Shown: piece after piece, positions 34,029 through 46,469 of the stretch | Layout of the letters: each line of letters begins with the position of its first letter | Position numbering within the stretch: position 1 is the first letter of the stretch | Assembly: GCF_030944405.1 (NCBI RefSeq) | Contig: NZ_CP132339.1 | Span: 2,604,001-2,668,000, forward strand | Origin: Janthinobacterium sp. J1-1 | GTDB taxonomy: Bacteria; Pseudomonadota; Gammaproteobacteria; Burkholderiales; Burkholderiaceae_D | Direction of reading: 5' to 3' | DNA: 64,000 nt | Translations under genes and position numbers: made by a program | The notes under the pieces: model-generated | Told to the model about the DNA's origin: nothing | The model's database searches: none | Seen by the model: the letters and a program-made list of their open reading frames with translations, nothing else

Positions 34029-35264
34029 ATGGCGACACCGAAAAGCAGTATCAGCAGCAATTTGCGCAACTTGTACGACAAGGCGCGCCTGCTCATTACC
34101 GAGGAGCGCGACCCCGCTTTCCCGACACCGATGGCTCCTATGAATCCTCCCAGCTTGCCGATACCGATTTCCCTGATGAGCCATGCGCACCAGGATCAAT
34201 TGGACATGTTGCTCCAGCCTCTCAGCGAAGAGCTGCCTTGCGGGCCGGCGCTGCGCTACGATCCGATCTTCACCGAGGTCCGGCTGCTGCGCGAAGAGGA
34301 TGATCCCAGCTTGCCGATGGGTAACTGGGAACGTCCGCTGAAACGGGCCGACTGGCCCCTGATCGAAGCGCGCTGCGTGACGATGCTGAGCACCCGCTCC
34401 AAGGATTTGCAGATCGCCGCCTGGCTGCTCGAAGCTTGGGTGCGCCAGGGCGGTTTCGACGGCCTGTACCGGGGCCTGAGCCTGATCGACCGGCTGGTGC
34501 GGCAACTGTGGGAGCCGCTGCACCCGATGATCGAGGACAATGACGAGGACGCCCGCATCGCGCCGCTCGAGTGGCTCAACGCGTCGCTGTCGGCCACCTT
34601 GCGCCTGCATGTGCCGCTGCTGAAGATTGCCGGGCGCAAGCCGCCCGTGCTGACCCTGATCGACTGGGAACGGCTGATCGCGGTGGAACTGGCCGGCCCC
34701 GGCCACACCACCGACAAGCCCGGTGGCGGCGACGACGCGCCGCTGACGCGCGCCGACGTGGTGGCGTATGCGCACCAGCGGCTGGGGCGCGAGATGGCGC
34801 TCAAGCGCGAGATCATCAAGCGCTGCCTGAATTGCCTGGAAACCATGATGGCCTTTGTCGAGATACAGCTGGGCTCGCGTTCGCCCAACCTGTCCAAGCT
34901 GAAGGGCACGCTGGTGGCGTATGAACGGGTGATGGCGCAATTGATCGTGGAACCAACAGAGGATGACATCATGCCGCAAGACAGCGACAGTGTAGACTTG
35001 CCGCCCTTGGGCGAGGTGGCCGAAAGCGCGCCGGCCAAGGCCGGCGTGGCCAGTTCGGGCTGGAAGAACCGCAAGGAAGCGTATGCCACGCTGGAGTCGC
35101 TGGCCGATTACCTGAGCGCGGTCGAACCGCACAGCCCGACGCCCTACCTGCTGCGGCGCGCCGTCAAATGGGGCAGCATGCCGCTGCCCGAATTGATGGC
35201 GGAAATCATCCGCGAAGAGGGCGACCTGAATCGGCTGGCGAATGTGCTGGGCCTGAAGGAATAG
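34029..35264 (+). CDS. tssA: T6SS assembly protein TssA
   Basis: A 411-residue protein with an ImpA-type N-terminal domain: LLQPLSEELPCGPALRYDPIFTEV, then RPLKRADWPLIEARCVTMLSTRSKDLQIAAWLLEAWV, the TssA signature. The C-terminal YATLESLADYLSAVEPHSPTPYLLRRAVKWGSMPLPELM is typical of the VasJ-like end. Translation may begin at 34029 or at an internal ATG such as 34173 (MSHAHQDQL), since the first 48 residues are not conserved-looking. TssA coordinates priming and sheath polymerisation. It is the last gene of the T6SS operon. Confidence 0.92.
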   Translation: MATPKSSISSNLRNLYDKARLLITEERDPAFPTPMAPMNPPSLPIPISLMSHAHQDQLDMLLQPLSEELPCGPALRYDPIFTEVRLLREEDDPSLPMGNWERPLKRADWPLIEARCVTMLSTRSKDLQIAAWLLEAWVRQGGFDGLYRGLSLIDRLVRQLWEPLHPMIEDNDEDARIAPLEWLNASLSATLRLHVPLLKIAGRKPPVLTLIDWERLIAVELAGPGHTTDKPGGGDDAPLTRADVVAYAHQRLGREMALKREIIKRCLNCLETMMAFVEIQLGSRSPNLSKLKGTLVAYERVMAQLIVEPTEDDIMPQDSDSVDLPPLGEVAESAPAKAGVASSGWKNRKEAYATLESLADYLSAVEPHSPTPYLLRRAVKWGSMPLPELMAEIIREEGDLNRLANVLGLKE

Positions 35265-35279
35265 TTGCCAGCGGACGGG

Positions 35280-36689
35280 CTACCAGCTGATAATTTTGCC
35301 TGGATTCATGATGTTGTTCGGGTCCAGCGCATGCTTGATGGCGCGCATGGTGTCGATCGCGTCCGCGCCATGTTCTTCCACCAGGAAATCCATCTTGTGC
35401 ATGCCCACGCCGTGCTCGCCGGTGCAAGTGCCGTCCATGCCGATGGCGCGTGTGACCATGTCGCTGTTGACCTGTTCGGCGCGCGCGATATCCACCGGAT
35501 TGCCTGGGTCGACCAGCATCTGCACATGGAAATTGCCGTCGCCGACGTGGCCGATAATGGCGTAGGTCAAGCCGGCGCGTTCGCAGTCATCCCTGGTGGC
35601 CAGGATGCACTCGGCCAGCCGTGAAATCGGCACGCAGCAATCGGTGGAAATGGCGCGGCTGCCCGGGCGCAGTTGCAGCAGCGCAAAATAGGCGTTGTGG
35701 CGCGCGGCCCACAGGCGCGAGCGCTCTTCGGGCCGGCTGGCCCATTCGAAACCGCTGGCGCCGTGTTCGGCCGCAATCTCCTGCACCAGCTGCGCCTGCT
35801 CGGCCACGCTGGCCGGCGTGCCGTGGAATTCAAACAGCAGCAGCGGTTTTTCCGGCAGCGCCAGCTTGTCGTAGGCGTTGATGGCTTTCACGCCGTTTTC
35901 GTCAAGAAACTCCACGCGCGCCACCGGCACGCCCAGCTGGATGGTCTGGATCACGGCGTTGACGGCCGAGCCCGTGCCGGGAAACGAGCAGACGGCGGCG
36001 GAAATGGCTTCCGGCAAGGGGTACAGTTTCACCGTCACTTCCGTGATGATGCCCAAGGTGCCTTCGCTGCCGACAAACAGCCGCGTCAGGTCGTAGCCGG
36101 CCGACGATTTTTTCGCCCGCGTCCCGGTCCTGATGATGCGCCCGTCGGCCGTGACGACGGTGAGCGCCAGCACGTTTTCGCGCATGGTGCCGTAGCGCAC
36201 GGCATTGGTGCCCGAGGCGCGCGTGGCGGCCATGCCGCCCAGCGAGGCGTTGGCGCCCGGGTCGATCGGGAAGAACAGGCCGGTGTCGCGGATTTCCTCG
36301 TTGAGCTGCTTGCGCGTGACGCCGGCCTGCACCGTGGCCGTCAGGTCCTGGCCGTGCACGGCCACCATCGCGTTCATCTGCGACAGGTCGATGCAGACGC
36401 CGCCATGCAGGGCCAGCACATGGCCCTCCAGCGAAGTGCCGCTGCCCCAGGCGATCACCGGCACGCCGTGCGCGGCGCACAGCTTGACGGCGGCCGCCAC
36501 TTCCTCGGTGGAATGGGCAAAGATCACGGCGTCGGGCAGCATGGCATCGTAGCGTGATTCGTCGCGCCCATGGTGCTCGCGCATCGCCTGCGTGGTGCTG
36601 TAGCGGTCGGCGAAGATCAGGGCCAGTACGGCAGCCAGCGTTTCGGGTAGTGGCCGTTTCAGGGCCGCCAGTTGGTCGGTGTGCGTCAC
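35280..36689 (-). CDS. FAD-linked D-lactate dehydrogenase / glycolate oxidase-type protein
   Basis: A 469-residue member of the VAO-type FAD family. The FAD-binding domain has HSTEEVAAAVKLC, VIAWGSGTSLEGHVLA and FFPIDPGANASLGGM...GTNAVRYG. The C-terminal cap ends with GHVGDGNFH, GEHGVGMHK and KHALDPNNIMNPGKI, typical of D-lactate dehydrogenase (cytochrome) and GlcD. It oxidises a 2-hydroxyacid and passes electrons to the respiratory chain. There are no GlcE/GlcF partners, which favours D-lactate dehydrogenase. It converges on tssA with a 15-bp gap and has a divergent promoter region with the haem operon. Confidence 0.88.
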   Translation of the reverse strand: MTHTDQLAALKRPLPETLAAVLALIFADRYSTTQAMREHHGRDESRYDAMLPDAVIFAHSTEEVAAAVKLCAAHGVPVIAWGSGTSLEGHVLALHGGVCIDLSQMNAMVAVHGQDLTATVQAGVTRKQLNEEIRDTGLFFPIDPGANASLGGMAATRASGTNAVRYGTMRENVLALTVVTADGRIIRTGTRAKKSSAGYDLTRLFVGSEGTLGIITEVTVKLYPLPEAISAAVCSFPGTGSAVNAVIQTIQLGVPVARVEFLDENGVKAINAYDKLALPEKPLLLFEFHGTPASVAEQAQLVQEIAAEHGASGFEWASRPEERSRLWAARHNAYFALLQLRPGSRAISTDCCVPISRLAECILATRDDCERAGLTYAIIGHVGDGNFHVQMLVDPGNPVDIARAEQVNSDMVTRAIGMDGTCTGEHGVGMHKMDFLVEEHGADAIDTMRAIKHALDPNNIMNPGKIISW

Positions 36690-36795
36690 GTGTGTCCTCC
36701 GTTATTTTCCTGATTTTACTCCCAGGCTGCCTTGCCCCTGAGGTCGGTTTTTTTGCCAGCTGTAAAAAAAATTGCTGTAACGTATTGTTTCAATT

Positions 36796-36814
36796 GTAAA
36801 TGAGAATCATTTCT
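36796..36814 (+). promoter_or_regulatory. Fur box upstream of the haem/iron uptake operon
   Basis: GTAAATGAGAATCATTTCT matches the 19-bp Fur consensus at 13 positions, including the core TGAnAATCATT. It lies 54 bp before the ATG at 36868 and 107 bp before the divergent flavoprotein gene. Iron-replete Fur would repress the operon. Confidence 0.8.
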
Positions 36815-36867
36815 AATAGAATGATGCCGGTTATTGTTGTTGCATGTCATTTTTTGAAAGCTGATCG

Positions 36868-37758
36868 ATGAAATTATCTGTTTTCCTGCTGTTGGGCGGT
36901 GCGCTGGTCTTGAGCGCTTGCGGCGCCCTTGCTCCTGCCGCTGGCGGCGCCGACGCGGTTGTCTTCGCGCAAGCGCCACATCCTGCCGGCGATATCATCG
37001 ACTTGCGCAGCGGCCAGCGCATCGAAGCCGGCCAGCTGCTGGCGCAACTGGCGGCCGCGCCGCGCGTGATCGTCGGCGAGCAGCACGACCAACTGAGCCA
37101 CCACCGGATCGAGCAATGGCTGGCGCTGCAGCTGCAGGGCCAGCGTCCGCAAGGCAGCGTGCTGCTGGAAATGCTGAACCCGGATCAGCAGGCGAAGGTG
37201 GACAAGGTCCAGCCCTGGCTGCGGACGGACCCGGTGGTGCGTCCCGAGCATGTGGCCGAACTGCTGGCCTGGCAACCGGGCTGGCAGTGGCGGCAATATG
37301 GCGAGCTGGTCATGACGGTGATGCGCGCGCCGTACCCGGTCTGGTCTGCCAACCTGGACCGCAGTGAAATCAAGCAGCTGTTTGTCGACCGGCCTGGCGT
37401 GCAGGGCAAGTATTCCAACCTGGCCAACGATGCCAAAGTGCACGCCAGGCTCCAGGACCTCATCCGCGTCATGCACGACAACCAGATCGATGCGCCGCGT
37501 CTTGCCGCCATGCTGTCGGTGCAGCAGCAGCGCGACCGCCGCATGGCCGAGCGCCTGCTGGCCGCGCCCGCGCCGGCCCTGCTGATCGCCGGCGCCTACC
37601 ATGCGGCCAAGGATGTGGGCGTGCCGCTGCATGTGCGGGACCTGACGGGCGGCCCCGCGCCGCTGGTGCTGATCCTGGCGCAACAGGGCGCCACAGTGAC
37701 GCGCGAGCAGGCCGATTTCGCGTGGTTCACGCCAGCGTCCGCCGCCGACGTACAGTAA
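36868..37758 (+). CDS. ChaN-like haem-associated lipoprotein
   Basis: A 296-residue lipoprotein with a lipobox LSAC at residues 15-18. The body matches the ChaN/PF04187 type: RVIVGEQHDQLSHHRIEQWLALQL, VLLEMLNPDQQAKVD, YPVWSANLDRSEI and PALLIAGAYHAAKDVGVPLHV. ChaN of Campylobacter binds two haems between monomers, and conserved His residues around HDQLSHH and GAYHAAKD fit metal or haem ligation. It leads an operon with ExbB, ExbD, TonB and a receptor, behind a Fur box. A periplasmic-facing haem holder is inferred. Confidence 0.82.
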   Translation: MKLSVFLLLGGALVLSACGALAPAAGGADAVVFAQAPHPAGDIIDLRSGQRIEAGQLLAQLAAAPRVIVGEQHDQLSHHRIEQWLALQLQGQRPQGSVLLEMLNPDQQAKVDKVQPWLRTDPVVRPEHVAELLAWQPGWQWRQYGELVMTVMRAPYPVWSANLDRSEIKQLFVDRPGVQGKYSNLANDAKVHARLQDLIRVMHDNQIDAPRLAAMLSVQQQRDRRMAERLLAAPAPALLIAGAYHAAKDVGVPLHVRDLTGGPAPLVLILAQQGATVTREQADFAWFTPASAADVQ

Positions 37759-37875
37759 GTATTTCCCATCCCCCCCAGCAAGCTCTTCCAGCAGCCAGGC
37801 AGTCCCTTCGATTTTTTTTGCATGCGCATGCGCCGCCGCAGGCGCAGCCATGCCCGCTGACCTGGTAAAACCCTG

Positions 37876-38631
37876 ATGACTGTTGCTGCTTCCCTCACTT
37901 CCCTGACACCCGCCGCGCGCGCCGCCGCCTTGTCCCATGATATGTCGCCCTTCGGCATGTTCCTTGCCGCCGACCAGGTGGTCAAGAGCGTGTTGCTTTG
38001 TTTGCTGCTCGCGGCATTGGCCGCCTGGGTGATCTTGCTGGTCAAGGGGGCCAGCCTGCTCAAGGCGCGGCGCGAAGCGGCCCAGGCCGTTGCCTTGCTC
38101 AGGACGGCAATTTCATTGCCGGACGCAACCCGGAAGCTGGCCAGCGCGGCGCCGCTGGCACGGCTGCTGCTCGATGACGTGCGGCAGGAACTGGCGCTGT
38201 CGCACGCCGATGCGCCGGTGGCGGCCCTGAAGGAGCGGGTGGGATTTCGTCAGGAGCAGTTGCTTGCCGATACCGTGCGCGCCATGGGGCAAGGCCTCGG
38301 CGTGCTGGCCAGTATCGGCGCCGTCGCCCCGTTCGTCGGTTTGTTCGGCACCGTGTGGGGCATCATGAACAGCTTTATCGGCATTGCCGCCAGCCAGAGC
38401 ACCAACCTGGCGACGGTGGCGCCGGGCATTGCGGAAGCCTTGCTGGCCACGGCGCTCGGGCTGGTGGCGGCGATACCGGCCGTGGTGATCTATAACCTGC
38501 TCAGCCGTGGCATCAACGGTTACAAGGCGCAATTGCGCGCCGCTTCGGCGCAGGTGCTGCTGATGCTGAGCCGCGATCTCGATGGCCGGGACGCCGCCAC
38601 TGTCCGTCAATCCAGCCTCCGGCAGGCCTGA
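37876..38631 (+). CDS. exbB: ExbB/TolQ-family proton channel subunit
   Basis: A 251-residue MotA/TolQ/ExbB protein. Three membrane spans are visible: [20 protein letters not shown] near residue 40, [25 protein letters not shown] near 140, and [21 protein letters not shown] near 195. The last two carry the family signatures. Together with ExbD it converts the proton gradient into motion of TonB. A 117-bp gap after the ChaN gene includes C- and T-rich tracts but no clear terminator. It is followed four bases later by exbD. Confidence 0.93.
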   Translation: MTVAASLTSLTPAARAAALSHDMSPFGMFLAADQVVKSVLLCLLLAALAAWVILLVKGASLLKARREAAQAVALLRTAISLPDATRKLASAAPLARLLLDDVRQELALSHADAPVAALKERVGFRQEQLLADTVRAMGQGLGVLASIGAVAPFVGLFGTVWGIMNSFIGIAASQSTNLATVAPGIAEALLATALGLVAAIPAVVIYNLLSRGINGYKAQLRAASAQVLLMLSRDLDGRDAATVRQSSLRQA

Positions 38632-38634
38632 AGC

Positions 38635-39060
38635 ATGGCCTCCCTGTTTCCTTCGCAAGCGGACGATGCGGCTGACCTGGCCGAACTGAGCGAGATCAAT
38701 GTCACGCCCTTTATCGACGTGATGCTGGTGCTGCTGATTATCTTCATGGTCGTCTCGCCGCTGGCCACGGTCGACCTGAAGATCGATTTGCCGGCCGCCA
38801 CCGCGCGGCCCGAACCACGCCCCGATCAGGCGCTGTTCGTGTCGCTGAAAGCCGACCGCAGCCTGTATCTGGGCGAGGCGCCGGTGGCGCGCGAGCAGCT
38901 CGGTGCGCGGCTGGACGGCGCAACCGGAGGCGACCGCCAGCGCACCGTGTTCTTCCAGGCTGACAAGCAGGCCGCTTACGAGGATGTGCTGGCGGTGATG
39001 GACGGTTTGCGCCAGGCCGGTTACCTGAAAGTGGGCCTGGTCGGCCGGGAGGGCGGGTGA
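38635..39060 (+). CDS. exbD: ExbD/TolR-family protein
   Basis: A 141-residue single-span protein. The motif EINVTPFIDVMLVLLIIFMVVSPL contains the membrane Asp that carries protons in ExbD and TolR, and the periplasmic domain follows. It partners the adjacent ExbB. Its stop overlaps the GTG start of the TonB gene by four bases. Confidence 0.94.
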   Translation: MASLFPSQADDAADLAELSEINVTPFIDVMLVLLIIFMVVSPLATVDLKIDLPAATARPEPRPDQALFVSLKADRSLYLGEAPVAREQLGARLDGATGGDRQRTVFFQADKQAAYEDVLAVMDGLRQAGYLKVGLVGREGG

Positions 39061-39851
39061 TTTCGCGATCGCATCAGGAGCGGCCCGTGCTGGGCTGGGG
39101 CATCGCCAGTGCGCTGGTGACGGCGCTGGCGCTGGCGCTGCTGCTGTGGCTGAGCTGGCGGCCGCAGGCGGTGGCGCCGCCATTGCCCGCAGCCAGCGTG
39201 ATGGTGGTGTTTGCCGCGCAAGCGATGTCGCCGGAAACGCAGGCCAGCCAGGCGGTGGGCGCGCGCCAGTCGGCCGCCTCGCATGCGGCGCGGCCGCCTC
39301 CTGGTCCGCTTCCCGCGCCAGCGCTGCCGGTGCTGGCACGTGCCGATGCCTCGGTCATCGCGACGACCGACAAGCAGGCGAAGGCGGCCGCCAGTCCATC
39401 GCCCGACCCGGGCCAGGATGCGGCGCTGGAGGCGGCCTCGCCGGCACAGGCCAGCAGCAGCGCCGCGCCGGCGCCGGCGGCCGTGCGCGGTCCGCAGGCG
39501 GCGCCCTTCGACAGCGATACGCCAGCGAGCAGCGCCGTGCAAGCCAGCTGGCAAAGCCTGGTGCTGGGGCATCTGGCGCGCTTCAAGCGTTATCCGGGCG
39601 ATGCGCGCCAGCGCCAGCGGGCAGGGCAGGCGTGGGTGCGTTTCCGGCTCGATGCGGGCGGCAAGCTGCTGTCGAGCGAGCTGCTGACGTCCTCGGGCAC
39701 GGTGTTGCTCGACCGCGAAGCGCTGCAGGTGCTGGCGCGCGCCCAGCCTTTGCCGGCGCCGCCCGGCGAGGTGCTGCGGCAGGGCGTGGTGACCGTCACC
39801 TTGCCCGTGTCGTTCAAGCTGGCGGCGGGCCACCCGCCCGATGCCACATGA
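39057..39851 (+). CDS. tonB: TonB family energy transducer
   Basis: A 264-residue protein with a GTG start, an N-terminal membrane anchor at about residues 10-30 and a long Ala/Pro/Ser-rich periplasmic linker. The C-terminal TonB domain has HLARFKRYPGDARQRQRAG, VRFRLDAGGKLLSSELLTSSG, LLDREALQVLARAQPLPAPP and VTVTLPVSFKL. The linker lacks regular EPxP/KPxP repeats. It energises the receptor encoded next and is probably dedicated to it. Confidence 0.92.
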   Translation: MISRSHQERPVLGWGIASALVTALALALLLWLSWRPQAVAPPLPAASVMVVFAAQAMSPETQASQAVGARQSAASHAARPPPGPLPAPALPVLARADASVIATTDKQAKAAASPSPDPGQDAALEAASPAQASSSAAPAPAAVRGPQAAPFDSDTPASSAVQASWQSLVLGHLARFKRYPGDARQRQRAGQAWVRFRLDAGGKLLSSELLTSSGTVLLDREALQVLARAQPLPAPPGEVLRQGVVTVTLPVSFKLAAGHPPDAT

Positions 39852-39882
39852 TTTTCTAAAAACTTACCACAAGCGAGGATGC

Positions 39883-42138
39883 ATGAAAATGAACAGGATG
39901 GCGTACGCCGTGGGCGTGTGCATGATGGTGCTCGTCCAGCAGGCGCGGGCGCAGGAAGACGACGATGGCAAGGTGGAGTTTTCCGCCTTGAATGTCTCGG
40001 GTGAGGCTGTTTCCGCAGAGCAGCAGGCGCTGGAAAAACCGGGCGCCGTCAGCGCGCGCGGCGCCGACACGCGCTTGCAGTCGGTGGACCAGATCGTGCG
40101 CAGCATGCCGGGCACGTTTACCCAGATCGATCCGGCGCAGGGCGCCGTCAGCGTGAATATCCGCGGCCTGTCGGGCCTGGGCAGGGTCAACATGATGGTC
40201 GATGGCGTGAGCCAGAACTATTACGGCAGCGCGCCGTCGGAAGTGTCGCATGGCGGCGTGCCGGGCAGCCAGTTTGGCGCCCTGATCGACCCCAACTTCA
40301 TCGTTGGCGTGGATGTTTCGCGCGGCAATATCACGGGCGGCGACGGCGTCAATGCGCTGGCTGGCAGCGCCAATTTTCGTACCATCGGCGTCGACGACGT
40401 GGTGTTTGCGGGCGAAAGAACGGGCGCGCGCACGAAACTGTCGGCGGGTAACAATGGCACCGGCCGCAGCGCCATGCTGGCCGTGGCGCTGAAAAACCCG
40501 GCTTTTGATGGCGGCAGCGTGGGCTTCATGGCCGCCACCAGCGCCAGCGTGATCGGCAGCAACTACAAGAATGGCAAGGGCACGAATAGCGAGGAGTTCG
40601 GTTTCGGCTACAACCGTTACTACAAGCAAAAACCGAAGTCGCAGCTGCTCAAGCTGGACCTGACACTGAGCGACTTCCATGCGCTGGAACTGTCGGCGCG
40701 CGATTATCGCAATACCTTCACGCGCCGCGATATCCAGAGCAACGATTACTATGTGAAATACCACTACACGCCGTTTTCCGAACTGGTCGACCTGAACGTC
40801 ATGGCCAGCAGCAGCCGCGGCAACCAGAAATACATGCCGGAAGCCTTGCTCAATTTCGTCAACACCAATGCGGCCAACCGCGCCGACGCGTTCGACATCC
40901 ACAACACCAGCAGCTTCCGGCTGGCCGGCGGCGACGCGCTGGTGACCGTGGGCGGCAAGCTGATGCGCAACCGCTACAGCAAGCATGTGGAAAGCCTGGT
41001 TCACGACCCGGACAACCCGGACGCCAACCGGCAGTCGATCGAGTCGAATACCTTCGGCCCGTCCGGACGTCAGAGGATCGACAGCCTGTACGCCAGCATG
41101 CAGTACAACCGCGGCATCTATCAGGTCAATGCCGGCCTGAACTACACGGGTTTCGAGCTGACCGGCTACAAGCCCGCCTGCGATGTGCGTGTGAAATGCT
41201 TCCCCCAGGGCGCGGCCGATATCGCCCTGAAGGAGCATGGCATCAACCCCTCGCTGCTGTTGTCGGCCCAGTTGCATCCGTGGTTCCAGCCGTTTGCCAG
41301 CGCCGAGCGCACCATGCGCGGGCCGAATCCGCAGGAAGTATTTTTCTCCAATGATGGCGGGGCCTCGATGAATCCTTTCCTGAAGGGGGAAAAGTCGACC
41401 ACCTATCAGCTGGGCTTCAATTCCAGCCTGCATGGCTTGCTCAGTGCTAACGATGCGCTGAACTTCAAGGTGCTGTATTTCAAGAGCAAGATCGACGGCT
41501 ATATCACCAGCCAGTCCTTTCTTGTCTGCGAAGGCGGGCGCAAGTGCAATATCGCCGAAGTGATCGCCACCGACTGGCAAACCGTCGATCCCTACGTGAC
41601 CAATATGTATATCTACATCAACTCGGCCACGCCGGTGCATACGCGCGGGCTGGAACTGGAAGCGCAATACCAGTGGGGGCCGGCCTATGCGCGGCTGTCG
41701 TATACACGCGAAAAAACCAGCCAGCCCACCTCGATCGCCAGCGCCTGGTTCGGCGCGGCCGATATCAGCGAACTGCCCAGCGTGTACTACAACCTCGACG
41801 TCGGTGCGCGCCTGCTGGACAATAAACTGGAACTGGGCGCCATCATCAAGCATACGGGCAGCAACCGCCGCCTGTCGCCGGATAACGAGGCCGATGAGGT
41901 AACGGGCGAAGTGACCAAGGTGAGCAATCCGAAGATCCCGGCCGTGATCGACCTGTATGCCAGCTACCGGCTGGGCAAAAATCTGTTGCTGCGCCTGTCG
42001 GTGCAAAATGCGATGGACAAGGATTATTCCGAAGCGCTGAACCGCATGAATTCCATGCCCTCGCAGTCGAACGACTATACGCCGATGGGCACGGCGCGCG
42101 GCAGGACCTATGTGGCGGGGCTGGAGTACCGCTTTTAA
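39883..42138 (+). CDS. TonB-dependent outer-membrane receptor, probably for haem/haemoproteins
   Basis: A 751-residue receptor: signal peptide to about residue 23 (QQARAQ), plug domain (LQSVDQIVRSMPGTFTQIDP, VNIRGLSGLGRVNMMVDG) and a 22-strand barrel ending GRTYVAGLEYRF with the terminal aromatic. The barrel contains MRGPNPQEVFF and NPFLKGEKSTTYQLGF, the conserved 'P..E......NP.L..E' segment of haemoglobin/haem receptors. No FecA-like N-terminal signalling domain is present, so Fur is the likely regulator. The start at 39883 follows GAGGA and lies 31 bp after the tonB stop. Confidence 0.88.
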   Translation: MKMNRMAYAVGVCMMVLVQQARAQEDDDGKVEFSALNVSGEAVSAEQQALEKPGAVSARGADTRLQSVDQIVRSMPGTFTQIDPAQGAVSVNIRGLSGLGRVNMMVDGVSQNYYGSAPSEVSHGGVPGSQFGALIDPNFIVGVDVSRGNITGGDGVNALAGSANFRTIGVDDVVFAGERTGARTKLSAGNNGTGRSAMLAVALKNPAFDGGSVGFMAATSASVIGSNYKNGKGTNSEEFGFGYNRYYKQKPKSQLLKLDLTLSDFHALELSARDYRNTFTRRDIQSNDYYVKYHYTPFSELVDLNVMASSSRGNQKYMPEALLNFVNTNAANRADAFDIHNTSSFRLAGGDALVTVGGKLMRNRYSKHVESLVHDPDNPDANRQSIESNTFGPSGRQRIDSLYASMQYNRGIYQVNAGLNYTGFELTGYKPACDVRVKCFPQGAADIALKEHGINPSLLLSAQLHPWFQPFASAERTMRGPNPQEVFFSNDGGASMNPFLKGEKSTTYQLGFNSSLHGLLSANDALNFKVLYFKSKIDGYITSQSFLVCEGGRKCNIAEVIATDWQTVDPYVTNMYIYINSATPVHTRGLELEAQYQWGPAYARLSYTREKTSQPTSIASAWFGAADISELPSVYYNLDVGARLLDNKLELGAIIKHTGSNRRLSPDNEADEVTGEVTKVSNPKIPAVIDLYASYRLGKNLLLRLSVQNAMDKDYSEALNRMNSMPSQSNDYTPMGTARGRTYVAGLEYRF

Positions 42139-42150
42139 GCGCCGGCCATG

Positions 42151-42177
42151 AAAAAGGCCGGATCATGGGATCCGGCC
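42151..42177 (-). terminator. Intrinsic terminator of the PRC-barrel gene
   Basis: On the minus strand GGCCGGAT and ATCCGGCC pair around a CCCATG loop and are followed by five T residues. It lies 26 bp downstream of the PRC-barrel stop, in the convergent gap. In the plus direction the U-run is missing, so it is directional. Confidence 0.8.
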
Positions 42178-42203
42178 CAGGGAGTTGCTGTTGGGCTTAA
42201 CTC

Positions 42204-42611
42204 TTAGTATTCGCGGGCGGTGGTGCCGTAATAGCTGTGGATCTCGTTGGACCAGGTGGTGTCGGCCATGTTCGGCCAGTTGTCGGTGTCGAAGCCGGGC
42301 GCGTTTTCGATGCGCTCCTTGTCGATGTTCAGCGTGAAGCGCTTGTTGACGGTGTCGAGCAGCAGGGCTTCCCAGGGCACGGCGAACAGTTTTTCGCCGA
42401 TGGTGAACACGCCGCCGTGCGACATGACGGCGTAGGCAATTTTGCCGCTGCGCATGTCGATCATGATTTCCTTGATTTCACCGAGATGTTCATCCTTGGC
42501 GTTATGCACGTGGTCGCCGATCAGGGTGTCGGCACCCATCAGTTCGGGGCCGGGACCTTTATGGCCACGGTCCACATACATGCCATAGGCGTCGCGTTCT
42601 TCATAGCTCAT
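42204..42611 (-). CDS. PRC-barrel domain protein
   Basis: A 135-residue soluble protein. The PRC-barrel core is TLIGDHVHNAKDEHLGEIKEIMIDMRSGKIAYAVMSHG...LFAVPWEAL, as in stress-linked PRC proteins. The tail NWPNMADTTWSNEIHSYYG is common in small PRC proteins of betaproteobacteria. The start at 42611 has a strong GGAGGT site, and an upstream in-frame ATG is rejected. The gene is monocistronic with its own terminator. Its exact role is unknown; relatives are often induced under osmotic or general stress. Confidence 0.85.
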   Translation of the reverse strand: MSYEERDAYGMYVDRGHKGPGPELMGADTLIGDHVHNAKDEHLGEIKEIMIDMRSGKIAYAVMSHGGVFTIGEKLFAVPWEALLLDTVNKRFTLNIDKERIENAPGFDTDNWPNMADTTWSNEIHSYYGTTAREY

Positions 42612-42811
42612 GATATACCTCCGTTGAAAAATGCCAGTCTGCGGCAGGGCGACGCCTGGGTCTGTTCGCTCACCCACATAATGTATAAGAGTATAAATAT
42701 TTCAAATATTGCCACTGCATAATGTTGTTGCGTATGCACCCTCGCTGCGCGCGGATAGCCGGCAGTTGGCGCAATTTTCCACGCCGCAGCGGTCCGTACG
42801 CCGGGCTTTAG

Positions 42812-44509
<1,698 letters not shown>

Positions 44510-44528
44510 ACGTGGTTGATGGCGTTAG

Positions 44529-45929
<1,401 letters not shown>

Positions 45930-45950
45930 ATGAAGTAATATCACCAACTG

Positions 45951-45979
45951 ACCGGCCGGAATTTTCCGGCCGGTTTTTT
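45951..45979 (+). terminator. Intrinsic terminator after eno
   Basis: ACCGGCCGGAA (45951-45961) pairs with TTCCGGCCGGT (45964-45974) and runs into six T residues. It lies between eno and ftsB. ftsB starts only 12 bp later, so some read-through may supply its expression. Confidence 0.9.
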
Positions 45980-45990
45980 AACCGAGACCC

Positions 45991-46314
45991 ATGCGCCTGA
46001 TTACGCTCGCCCTGGCGGCCCTGCTGCTGCTGATACAATTTCCCCTCTGGACGGGCAAAGGCGGCTGGCTGCGCGTTGCCGACATGGAAGCGCAAGTCGC
46101 GCAGGCGAATCAAAAGAATGTGGAATTGAAAGCCCGTAACGCCAAGCTCGAATCCGAAGTGCGCGACCTGAAGGACGGCACCGGCGCGGTCGAGGAGCGT
46201 GCCCGCTATGAGCTGGGCATGGTCAAGCAGAACGAGATTTTCGTGCAGATCGTGCGCAAGGGCCAGATCCCGCCACTGACAGAAGCGCCGTCCGATACCA
46301 CTGCGCCTCACTGA
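45991..46314 (+). CDS. ftsB: Cell division protein FtsB
   Basis: A 107-residue bitopic protein: a short cytoplasmic start, one transmembrane helix ([18 protein letters not shown]), then a periplasmic coiled coil ([28 protein letters not shown]) and the conserved [21 protein letters not shown]. FtsB links FtsL and FtsQ in the divisome. Its location directly after eno is the standard gammaproteobacterial and betaproteobacterial arrangement. Confidence 0.95.
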   Translation: MRLITLALAALLLLIQFPLWTGKGGWLRVADMEAQVAQANQKNVELKARNAKLESEVRDLKDGTGAVEERARYELGMVKQNEIFVQIVRKGQIPPLTEAPSDTTAPH

Positions 46315-46350
46315 GACACTGCCTCTGCATTCCTGTTGCAGCGCAGGTTG

Positions 46351-46368
46351 GCGTCATTATCCTGTCAT
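46351..46368 (+). promoter_or_regulatory. Pho box upstream of glycerophosphodiesterase gene
   Basis: GCGTCAT-TATC-CTGTCAT shows two PhoB half-sites with the canonical 7-4-7 spacing. The second is a perfect CTGTCAT and the first matches five of seven. A TACAAT at 46379-46384 is placed correctly for a -10 box. The site lies about 100 bp before the gene at 46470, so phosphate starvation probably induces it. Confidence 0.6.
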
Positions 46369-46469
46369 AACTGGTTTTTACAATAAGGCAACACGGTGTT
46401 TCGGGCAATCGCTGCGCATTGCCCGGTACGTGTTCCCCTAATGATAATCAACCAGGAATTGCGCTTGCC

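Noticed and set aside
37759..37875. Terminator between the ChaN-like gene and exbB
   Set aside because: There is a T-rich run at about 37811-37820 but no stable stem before it, so the operon is treated as continuous.
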